From the NCBI GenBank assembly GCA_013042495.1, contig JABDQB010000137.1, positions 1 through 13,252 of the forward strand: DNA of 13,252 nucleotides. Reading direction: 5' to 3'. Each line of letters begins with the position of its first letter. The first letter of the stretch is position 1. This stretch comes from Gemmatimonadota bacterium. Lineage in GTDB: Bacteria; Gemmatimonadota; Gemmatimonadetes; Palauibacterales; Palauibacteraceae. The translations under genes and the position numbers were made by a program. Positions 6,373-13,252 of this stretch are shown in pieces. The notes beneath the pieces are model-generated. The model was not told where the DNA came from. It saw nothing but the letters and a program-made list of their open reading frames with translations, and did no database searches.

Positions 6373-9300
6373 TGGCGCTGTCCGACCTGTCGATCAGGCG
6401 TCCCGTCGCGACGGCCATGCTGTACCTCGCGGTGGGTGTGCTGGGAGCGGTCTCTTTCGCGCGCTTGCCGATCGACCTCCTGCCCGACGTTTCCTTTCCG
6501 ACGCTCTCGGTCTGGACGACCTACCCGGATGCGGGGCCGGCGGAGGTAGAGCGGTTTGTCACCGAGCCTGTCGAGGCCGTAGTGAGCCGCGTTCCGGCGG
6601 TCCGCACCGTCGATTCCAGGTCGCGCGAAGGTCAGTCGCTGGTGCGTCTGCAGTTCCACTGGGGAACGGACATGGAGTTCGCGATGCTCCACGTCCGGGA
6701 GCGGCTGGACAATCTTGTCGGTGCGCTGCCGGAGAGCGCCGAGCGCCCGGTCATTCTCACGTCCGATCCGACCAACGATCCCATCATTTCGCTGGCGATC
6801 ACCGGGGCGAACCTTGCCGAGCTGAGGGACCTGTCCGACGCGGTGTTCAAGCGTCGGCTGGAGCAGCTGGACGGCGTCGCCATGGCCGCGATCACGGGCG
6901 GACCGATCCGAGAGATCCAGGTCGAGGTGGATGCGGGCCGTCTGTCCTTGAACGATGTGACGATTGCCCAGGTCACGGACGCTCTCGATCTCGCCAACTA
7001 CAGTGCTCCGGGAGGGAGCATTCGACGTGGCCGCTTCCGGTACAGCCTCCGGACCCTCGGCGAATTCCAGAGCGTCGAGGAGCTCGGGGATGTGGTTCTG
7101 GCGCGTCCCGAGGGGGGCGGGGTCGTCCGCCTGAGGGACGTGGCCCGGATCTATGAAGGCGAAGCGGACCGGGAAACGGTGGCCCGCTTCAACGGCGAGC
7201 CGGCGATCGGACTTCTTGTCTACAAGGAAGCGGGGTCCAACACGGTTCGGGTGGCCGACCAGGTGGGCGAGGTCCTGGAGCAACTGCATGAGGAGTTTCC
7301 TGAGGTCGGGATCGAAGTGGCTTCGAGCCAGGCCACGTTCATCGCCGACGCGATCTCGAACGTGGTCCAGGCGCTTCTGTTCGGTGGTATTCTCGCCTTT
7401 CTAGTGCTTTTCTTGTTCCTGAGGGATCCCCGCTATCCCGTAGCCATCGGGCTCGCGATCCCCATCTCCGTCATGGCGGCGTTCGCACTGTGCTACCTGG
7501 CCGATGTCAGCCTCAACGTGATGTCGCTCGGCGGGCTGGCTCTCGGCGTGGGGATGCTTGTCGACAACTCCATCGTGGTGCTGGAAAACGTATTCCGGCA
7601 CCGCGAGGAGGAGGGGCTCGGCGCCTCCGCCTCGGCCTCCGTGGGTGCGAATGAGGTCGCCGGCGCCATTACGGCCTCCACGCTCACCACCATAGCCGTG
7701 TTCGGGCCGGTACTCTACGTGAAAGGCGTGGCTGGCGCTCTGTTCACGGACCTCAGTCTGGCTGTCGCTTTCTCGCTACTCGCCTCGCTGCTTGTGGCCC
7801 TGACCCTGCTCCCGGTCATGGCGGCCCGCGTGGGCCGCAAAAAAGACGTGATCGAGAGGGAGCGCACCGAGAAGGCTGTTACCAGCGGAGGCTGGTTGCC
7901 CATGCGAATCGCGCGAGGAGTCGCCCGGGCGGTGGCCCGGTTCTTCGGCTTCATCGCGGACTCCGTGCGGATGACCTTCTCCGACCTGTTCCGAGCCGTC
8001 GGCCGGCTCTTGGCCGTCGTGTTCCGGCCGCTTCTCGAGGCCTTCGACCGACGGTTCTCAGCCTTCGCGGTCCGCTACGAGCGATCGCTTGAGTGGGCCC
8101 TCGAGCACCGCGGTTCAGTGCTTTTCCTCGCGTTCGGCGCCCTGGCCGTGGCCGTGGCGGCCGGTCAATACCTGCCGCGAGGGCTCATGCCGGAGGTCGA
8201 CGAGGGGGCGTTTCGTGTCGAGTTGAATCTCCCGGTCGGAACTCCACTCGAGGTCACCGCCGCAGCGGCGTCCCGGCTCGAGTCGGCCCTCCTGGAAATG
8301 GAGGGGGTCGACGCGGTGTTCAGCCGGGTTGGGCGCGCGCGTGAGGCGGAGCTGGCCACCCGGGAGCTTACCGGCTTGAACAACGCCGCCCTGGACGTGC
8401 GACTGACGCACGGAGCGCGGCGGGTCACGGACGTGGTGGACGAATTCCGATCCGTGTTGGGAGGCAGTGGAATCGATCCGCGGGCCGTTTCGATCGAGAC
8501 GGGACGCGCTACCTCGCTGGGCCGTGCGATCGGCCTTGGCGAGGCGGACGTGGCCGTCAAGATCCGGGGCCAGGAACTGGACAGCCTGGTCGAAGTGGCG
8601 GACGAGGTCATGATTCGGATTCGTGACCTCCCGCGCGTGGCGGATGCGCGAATCGATCTGCAGCTCACGCAGCCTGAGCTCGAGATCGAAGTGGACCGGG
8701 CTGCAGCGGCCCGGTACGGCCTCTCGGTGACGCAGGTGGCGGATGCCATCGAGGCCTATTTGAGGGGCGCGGAGACCGACCGGCCGTACACGGAGTTCTC
8801 GGAAAAGATCGACATCCGGGTTCGTCTGCCCGAGACCGAGCGACAGGCGCTGGCCGATGTCATGACACTGACTCTGGAGGGAGTCCCGGTCCACGAGCTG
8901 GTGACGGTTCGCGAGGGATACGGACCGGTCGAGATACGTCGCAGTGAGCAGAACCGGACGGTTCAGGTTCTGGCGGACGTGCGAGGAGGGGGTATCGCCG
9001 CCGCCGTGGAGTCCATCGAGGCGGCGGTGGCGGACGTTCGACTCCCGGCGCTCACGGCGTTGAGAGTGGGTGGGGAAAACGAGGAGATGAGGGAGAGTTT
9101 CCGCTCGCTGCTCTTCGCATTCGGACTCGCGCTGTTCCTGGTGTTCCTGATCATGGCCGCGAAATTCGAGTCTCTGGTGCAGCCCATCGTGGTCCTGGTA
9201 TCCGTGCCGCTGGCTGCGATCGGGACCGTCATTGCGCTGGCGCTTGCCGGCGACGGGCTGAACGCGATGAGCGGAATAGGGTTGGTGATCCTGATCGGGA

Positions 9301-9686
9301 TCGTAGTGAATGATGCGATCATCAAGGTCGACTTCATCAACCAGAAGCGGGCGGACGGGGCGGCGAAGAGGCACGCCATCCTCGAGGCGGGGCGCCTGCG
9401 CCTGCGGCCGATCGTGATGACGACGATCACGACCGTGTTCGGACTCCTTCCGATGGCCCTCGGCTGGGGCGCCGGAGCAGATCTCAGGGCTCCCCTGGCC
9501 GTTGCGGTGATCGGAGGTCTGATCTCGGCCACGTTCCTGACGCTCATCGTGGTCCCGGTGGTGTATTCGCTGCTGGTGTCACCGAGCGAGTCGGTTCGGC
9601 CGGCAGTAGCTGCTGGCTCCGATGGACGCGCGCCGCGAGTGCCTCTCTCGGACGCGGCCCTTGGGCCCGCGTTGACGGATCGTTGA
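6372..9686 (+). CDS. RND efflux permease 1 (HAE-type, AcrB superfamily), with an extended central linker
   Basis: A 1104-residue inner-membrane proton-driven permease. I chose ATG at 6372, not the longer frame from 6318, because it has GGGGGAG seven bases upstream, overlaps the tolC-like stop as TGATG, and begins with the standard SIRRPVATAML first helix. Both RND halves are present: the first helix at about 11-30, porter domain to about 330, helices 2-6 at about 331-485, helix 7 at about 581-600, second porter domain to about 905, helices 8-12 at about 908-1069. In helix 4, LVDNSIVVLENV carries D398-N399 where AcrB has D407-D408. In helix 10, IVVNDAIIKVDF has N980-D981 where AcrB has K940-N941. 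The stretch between helices 6 and 7 (about 485-580) is long, basic and amphipathic. The C-terminal tail of about 35 residues is polar. Substrate unknown. Confidence 0.93.
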   Translation: MALSDLSIRRPVATAMLYLAVGVLGAVSFARLPIDLLPDVSFPTLSVWTTYPDAGPAEVERFVTEPVEAVVSRVPAVRTVDSRSREGQSLVRLQFHWGTDMEFAMLHVRERLDNLVGALPESAERPVILTSDPTNDPIISLAITGANLAELRDLSDAVFKRRLEQLDGVAMAAITGGPIREIQVEVDAGRLSLNDVTIAQVTDALDLANYSAPGGSIRRGRFRYSLRTLGEFQSVEELGDVVLARPEGGGVVRLRDVARIYEGEADRETVARFNGEPAIGLLVYKEAGSNTVRVADQVGEVLEQLHEEFPEVGIEVASSQATFIADAISNVVQALLFGGILAFLVLFLFLRDPRYPVAIGLAIPISVMAAFALCYLADVSLNVMSLGGLALGVGMLVDNSIVVLENVFRHREEEGLGASASASVGANEVAGAITASTLTTIAVFGPVLYVKGVAGALFTDLSLAVAFSLLASLLVALTLLPVMAARVGRKKDVIERERTEKAVTSGGWLPMRIARGVARAVARFFGFIADSVRMTFSDLFRAVGRLLAVVFRPLLEAFDRRFSAFAVRYERSLEWALEHRGSVLFLAFGALAVAVAAGQYLPRGLMPEVDEGAFRVELNLPVGTPLEVTAAAASRLESALLEMEGVDAVFSRVGRAREAELATRELTGLNNAALDVRLTHGARRVTDVVDEFRSVLGGSGIDPRAVSIETGRATSLGRAIGLGEADVAVKIRGQELDSLVEVADEVMIRIRDLPRVADARIDLQLTQPELEIEVDRAAAARYGLSVTQVADAIEAYLRGAETDRPYTEFSEKIDIRVRLPETERQALADVMTLTLEGVPVHELVTVREGYGPVEIRRSEQNRTVQVLADVRGGGIAAAVESIEAAVADVRLPALTALRVGGENEEMRESFRSLLFAFGLALFLVFLIMAAKFESLVQPIVVLVSVPLAAIGTVIALALAGDGLNAMSGIGLVILIGIVVNDAIIKVDFINQKRADGAAKRHAILEAGRLRLRPIVMTTITTVFGLLPMALGWGAGADLRAPLAVAVIGGLISATFLTLIVVPVVYSLLVSPSESVRPAVAAGSDGRAPRVPLSDAALGPALTDR

Positions 9687-9708
9687 TGGCGAGTCGAGAG
9701 TTTGTGAG

Positions 9709-9725
9709 CGCCCGGTGCGCGGGCG
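9709..9725 (+). other. GC-rich hairpin between the two permease genes
   Basis: CGCCCG (9709-9714) pairs perfectly with CGGGCG (9720-9725) around the loop GTGCG. It lies in the only untranslated gap inside the efflux operon, 22 bases after one stop and 19 bases before the next start, and just ahead of the ribosome-binding site AGGGAGG (9732-9738). No T-run follows, so full termination is unlikely. It could mark an mRNA processing or stability boundary that sets the ratio of the two permeases. Confidence 0.4.
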
Positions 9726-9744
9726 GTGATGAGGGAGGCGGAGA

Positions 9745-12700
9745 GTGATCGATCTATCCATCAAGCGGCCCGTGGCGACGGCGGCGATCTATGTCGCCCT
9801 CGTCGCTCTCGGGGCTTACAGCTTCCGCCTCATTCCGGTGGAACTGCTGCCGGACGTCGACTACCCGCGCCTGACCGTCAACGCGTCGTGGGGAGGCGCC
9901 TCGCCAGAAGCTATGGAGGCTTTCGTAACCTCGCCGCTCGAGGCCGCAGCCCAGCAGGTCAAGGGTGTTCGCAAGATCACGTCCACATCGCGGGCCGATC
10001 CGAGGGGAACGGGATCGAGCGCGGAGATCGACATCGAATTTGAGCGCGATGTCCGTATGGACTTCGCCCAGTTGGACCTCGGCGAGCGGTTTGCCTCGCT
10101 TCGGGACGAGCTCCCGCCTGCCGTCTATCCGCAGATACAGCCGTACGTCCCTCGCGAGTTCTCGGACGAAGAGCAGCGCTTCCTGAGCTATCAGCTTCAT
10201 GGGCCGTACACGTTCAGCAGGCTTGCCGAGGTGGCGGAAGAGGAGGTCGAGCCGGTCCTGTCCTCCGTTGACGGGGTCGCGGGCGTCATGATCTGGGGGG
10301 ACCAGGACCGCGAGGTTGCGATTGAGCTAGATCGGCAAAAGCTCGATGCGTTGAATCTCCGGCCCGAGCAAGTCGAGCAACGCATCAGGGACCTGTCGAC
10401 ACTCCGCGCGCCGGGATCGCTCGTTCTCGAAGGCCGCCAGGTCACGCTCGCGGTACGTACGCGAGTCCGGCGGGTGTCCGAACTCGAGAACCTCGTGATC
10501 GTGCAGCGGCGCGAGGGAGCAATCCGTCTGCGTGACATCGGCACCGTTCGGGAGCAGACGGCCGACGCGACCTCCTACTTCAGAATTAACGGGCAGCCCA
10601 CGATCTCGATTTTCGTAACCCGGGAATCCGGAACGAACGCCGTGCGGGTGGCGGACGCGGTAAAGGAGGCGATAGGTCCGCTCGAGGCCCGGATGCCGCC
10701 GGGAGCGACCCTGGAGTTGGACGACGACCAGAGCCAGGAGATCCGACAGCAGCTCACCGACCTCCGCCTGCGGGCGCTGGCGGCTGCGATCGTGATCTTC
10801 CTGGTCCTGACCCTCTTCCTGCGGTCCATGGGCGCGGTGCTCGTTGTCTTCGCCACCATCGGGTTCAGCGTCCTCATTGCCGTCAACATGCTTTACCTGG
10901 GCGGCTTCTCCCTGAACGTTCTGACGCTCGCAGGCCTCGCCTGGGGTTTCGGACTGATCGTGGACAACGGGATCGTTGTGCTCGAGAACGTGGAGCGGCA
11001 CTCCCATCTCGGAAAGCCCGCGCGGCAGGCGGCTTCCGACGGGGCCAGGCAGGTCATGTTGCCGGTGATCGCGGCGACCGCCACCACGGCGATCGTGCTC
11101 GTGCCGTTCCTGTTCCTGCAGGGCGAGCTTCGGATCTACTACCTTCCACTTGCCTTCGCGGTAGCCTTCTCGATCGTGGCCAGCCTGTTCGTGGCGTTCA
11201 CATTCGTGCCAACGATGGCCGGGCGAATTCACTACTGGCGCGCGCGCGTATACGGGGTACCGGCAGGGACGGCTGATCAGGCCGCAGGAGCTGCGAGAGA
11301 AACGGCTTCGGCCGAGGCCTCAGGCGTTTCCGCGGCCCCCGCGACCGCCAGGCCCCGGGTCCCAGCGTACATTCGCGCGTACCGCAGCGTGCTCGGTTTC
11401 GCTCTCGACCATCCTATCCTCGTGGTGGCGGTGTGCGTGGCCGCGCTCGGTGGTAGCTGGTGGCTGTTCGACAAGCACGTCACGAGGGGAATTCGGTGGT
11501 CGGCGTTCTGGGGTCAGGACACCTACATCAGCGTGAACATCACATTTCCCCGCGGCGCCGGGCTTGATCGGACAGATGAGATGGCGCGCGCGTTCGAGGA
11601 GAAGATCTCGTCGATTCCGGAAGTCGAGCGCTACGAAGCATGGGTCCAGCCACAGTACGCCTTCATGCGGATCACCTTTCCGAAGGATCTCGAGACCACG
11701 CAGGTGCCCGTGGCGATCAAGGAGCAGATGGTGGCGTACAGCTACCAGTTCTCGGGTGCGGACGTCCGGGTCTATGGCTATGGGCCCTCGTTCTACGGAG
11801 GAGGCAGCAGTCCGCCCAACTACTCGCTCAAGATTCTCGGCTATAACTACCTGCAGGTGCAAGATCTGGCTGACGACCTGGCTTCCAGGCTCGAACGCTT
11901 CAGCCGTATCCAGGATGTGGATCCCAATGCGAGCGGGCGGTGGTACGAACGAGACAAGGAGTTCGAGTACTACCTGGCGGTGGACCGCGAGGCTCTCGGC
12001 GCACACGACATCACGGTGGAAGAGTTGCTGCGCTTCGTATCGGCGAACCTGCCCAGCGATCGTCCCCGCACCCAGGTTCTCCGGGTCGGTGCCGAGGAGC
12101 TGCCCTTTGCCGTCAAGCTTGGAGGGTACCGCGATTTCGACCTCATCGACATGCGCCAGCTTCGAATTCCGTCGCAGACCGGCAGGGAAGTACGCCTTGC
12201 TGATGTGGCGCAGGTGGAGCGACGAAACGTCCTGTCGCGAATTCTGCGCGAGGACCAGCAGTACCAGCGCACCGTGGCCTGGGAGTTCCGGGGGCCCCGC
12301 AAGCTGGGCGACCTGATCCGGGATGCCGTGGTCGAGGCGACGACCCTTCCCCCGGGGTACAAGATCGAAGAAGACGATCGCTGGGGGTGGGACGAAGAAG
12401 AAAAGACCCAGGTCTACGTGGCCATCATCTTCGCCGTGTTGCTTATCTACATGGTGACGGCTGCCCTGTTCGAATCCCTCGCGGCGCCCTTCGTGGTCCT
12501 GCTGACGCTGCCACTGGCCCTGATCGGGGTCTTCCTGATCTTCTTCTACGCGGACGCGACGTTTACGCGCACGGCGTATATCGGAACGATCATGATGGCA
12601 GGCATCGTCGTGAACAACGCGATTCTCATCGTTTACCACATCGGCGAGCTTCGGCAAAGCATGCCGACCCGTGACGCCATCCTGCAGGGCACCCTGGAAC

Positions 12701-12897
12701 GCGTGCGCCCCATCCTGATGACCACGTTCACCACGGTCTTCGGGTTGCTTCCCCTGGTGCTCTTCGCCCAATCGCAGGATGAAAACATATGGAACTCACT
12801 GGCGCTAGCGACGATAGGTGGATTGATCTCAAGTACTCTATTCGTGCTTGTGGCCGTTCCGGTGGCCTATCGGTACCTGGTGGCAAGGAGGGCCTGA
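9745..12897 (+). CDS. RND efflux permease 2 (AcrB superfamily), diverged tandem paralogue
   Basis: A 1050-residue RND permease, close to AcrB in length. The GTG start at 9745 has AGGGAGG six bases upstream and opens with LSIKRPVATAAIYVALV, clearly homologous to the start of permease 1; ELLPDVDYPRLTV (33-45) parallels DLLPDVSFPTLSV there. Twelve helices and two large periplasmic loops can be traced. Helix 4 reads LIVDNGIVVLENVERH with D407-N408. Helix 10 reads GIVVNNAILIVYHI with N957-N958 and no charged partner. The cytoplasmic linker between helices 6 and 7 is short and Ala/Thr-rich (about 497-545). A Tyr/Gly/Ser/Pro loop (about 677-693) is unusual in the second porter domain. An acidic segment (WDEEEK, 882-887) precedes helix 8. 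It lies in the same operon as the adaptor and channel, but 58 bases separate it from permease 1. It may form a heterotrimer with permease 1 or a separate pump. Substrate unknown. Confidence 0.93.
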   Translation: MIDLSIKRPVATAAIYVALVALGAYSFRLIPVELLPDVDYPRLTVNASWGGASPEAMEAFVTSPLEAAAQQVKGVRKITSTSRADPRGTGSSAEIDIEFERDVRMDFAQLDLGERFASLRDELPPAVYPQIQPYVPREFSDEEQRFLSYQLHGPYTFSRLAEVAEEEVEPVLSSVDGVAGVMIWGDQDREVAIELDRQKLDALNLRPEQVEQRIRDLSTLRAPGSLVLEGRQVTLAVRTRVRRVSELENLVIVQRREGAIRLRDIGTVREQTADATSYFRINGQPTISIFVTRESGTNAVRVADAVKEAIGPLEARMPPGATLELDDDQSQEIRQQLTDLRLRALAAAIVIFLVLTLFLRSMGAVLVVFATIGFSVLIAVNMLYLGGFSLNVLTLAGLAWGFGLIVDNGIVVLENVERHSHLGKPARQAASDGARQVMLPVIAATATTAIVLVPFLFLQGELRIYYLPLAFAVAFSIVASLFVAFTFVPTMAGRIHYWRARVYGVPAGTADQAAGAARETASAEASGVSAAPATARPRVPAYIRAYRSVLGFALDHPILVVAVCVAALGGSWWLFDKHVTRGIRWSAFWGQDTYISVNITFPRGAGLDRTDEMARAFEEKISSIPEVERYEAWVQPQYAFMRITFPKDLETTQVPVAIKEQMVAYSYQFSGADVRVYGYGPSFYGGGSSPPNYSLKILGYNYLQVQDLADDLASRLERFSRIQDVDPNASGRWYERDKEFEYYLAVDREALGAHDITVEELLRFVSANLPSDRPRTQVLRVGAEELPFAVKLGGYRDFDLIDMRQLRIPSQTGREVRLADVAQVERRNVLSRILREDQQYQRTVAWEFRGPRKLGDLIRDAVVEATTLPPGYKIEEDDRWGWDEEEKTQVYVAIIFAVLLIYMVTAALFESLAAPFVVLLTLPLALIGVFLIFFYADATFTRTAYIGTIMMAGIVVNNAILIVYHIGELRQSMPTRDAILQGTLERVRPILMTTFTTVFGLLPLVLFAQSQDENIWNSLALATIGGLISSTLFVLVAVPVAYRYLVARRA

Positions 12898-12917
12898 AAC
12901 AGGACTGGGGGCGCGCA

Positions 12918-13252
12918 GTGCAGACGATCGACGACTCTCCGGGGCGAATCCGTTCCGAATCCCCGTATTGGATGCCGGTACTCTTGGTGATGGCAGCTTT
13001 GGTAGTCTCGGGCGGCTGCAATCGTGGCGGCGGAGGCGAAACGGCGGCCACGGAAGCAAACACCGTTTCCGTCACGGACTCCAGTGGCGTGCCGATCGTG
13101 AGCAATCATGGCTCCGGCTGGGCTCCCGAAGCGGCCTGGCGACTCGAGCCGGACCTCCAGGTGGGCGAGATCGACGGCCCCCTGGCTTTCGGCCGCATCA
13201 ACTGGGTGACGCCGGGACCGGACGGTGGACTGCTCGTGCTCGACGGCCAGTC
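12918..13252 (+). CDS. Probable lipoprotein with N-terminal part of a 6-bladed beta-propeller (3' end outside the window)
   Basis: The frame is open from upstream of 12918 to the right edge, giving at least 111 residues. The hydrophobic stretch MPVLLVMAALVVSGGC (about residues 19-34) resembles a lipoprotein signal with an imperfect lipobox, since SGGC lacks the usual Leu/Val at -3. I prefer GTG at 12918: it has a G-run (12907-12911) at a suitable distance and includes arginines before the hydrophobic core. A start at ATG 12972 would leave no positive charge and has no ribosome-binding site. After a Gly/Ala/Thr spacer, VSVTDSSGVPIVSN, a segment containing GEIDGPLAFGRI, and TPGPDGGLLVLDGQ look like the first strands of a 6-bladed beta-propeller (NHL-like). 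This type is common as exported proteins in Gemmatimonadota and relatives; that link is from memory of the family. It begins 20 bases after permease 2 and may be cotranscribed. Function unknown. Confidence 0.62.
   Translation, partial: MQTIDDSPGRIRSESPYWMPVLLVMAALVVSGGCNRGGGGETAATEANTVSVTDSSGVPIVSNHGSGWAPEAAWRLEPDLQVGEIDGPLAFGRINWVTPGPDGGLLVLDGQ

Noticed and set aside
8115..9374. Minus-strand open frame of 419 codons opposite permease 1
   Set aside because: It is rich in His, Arg, Gln and Asp with no domain or plausible start signal, and is fully antisense to a conserved RND permease.
11320..12771. Minus-strand open frame of 483 codons opposite permease 2
   Set aside because: It has the same composition as other antisense frames here, with long His/Arg/Gln runs, and lies opposite conserved transmembrane and porter motifs.
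1..13252. Mobile elements, CRISPR arrays, toxin-antitoxin or defence genes
   Set aside because: I looked for repeats, transposase-like or integrase-like proteins and short paired genes and saw none; the tRNA gene is not followed by a partial duplicate that would indicate an integration site.

Overview
The window is GC-rich and reads as a diderm (Gram-negative-type) bacterial chromosome: it carries a signal-peptide-bearing outer-membrane beta-barrel protein, a TolC-type channel and a complete RND tripartite efflux set. The style of the last gene, a lipoprotein leading into a beta-propeller with a 'VTDSSGVPIVSN'-like opening, together with GTG starts and Ala/Gly/Arg-rich proteins, makes me think of Gemmatimonadota. 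That is a guess from family resemblance; no 16S or other phylogenetic marker is here apart from the tail of RecN.

Layout. Positions 1-363 hold the C-terminal end of recN (DNA repair ATPase), entering from the left edge. Running towards it on the minus strand (2142 to 355) is a 595-residue outer-membrane beta-barrel protein of unknown function; the two genes end tail to tail and overlap by 9 bases. A tRNA-Cys(GCA) gene follows at 2302-2372, with a candidate stable-RNA promoter upstream and a small hairpin downstream. Next comes a calcium/proton antiporter of the CAX family (2472-3596).

After a 212-base gap containing a perfect 12-base palindrome, an efflux operon fills 3809-12897: a membrane-fusion (periplasmic adaptor) protein, a TolC-like outer-membrane channel, and two different RND permeases in tandem. 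The first three genes are tightly coupled by stop/start overlaps (GTGA at 5005-5008, TGATG at 6370-6374). The second permease starts after a 58-base gap that contains a GC-rich hairpin. The right edge cuts a probable lipoprotein with a beta-propeller (from about 12918).

How the genes work together. The four efflux genes can supply every layer of a proton-driven pump: permease trimer in the inner membrane, adaptor across the periplasm, channel in the outer membrane. Two diverged permeases with one adaptor and one channel recalls MdtABC, where MdtB and MdtC form a heterotrimer, but two alternative homotrimeric pumps are equally possible. Both permeases have an Asp-Asn pair where AcrB has Asp407-Asp408, and both have Asn where AcrB has Lys940. 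No substrate can be read from the sequence. The other genes look like unrelated neighbours.

No mobile element, CRISPR array, toxin-antitoxin pair or defence system is visible. I do not see a clearly new system; the most interesting items are the two-permease operon and the unclassified beta-barrel protein with a helical insert.
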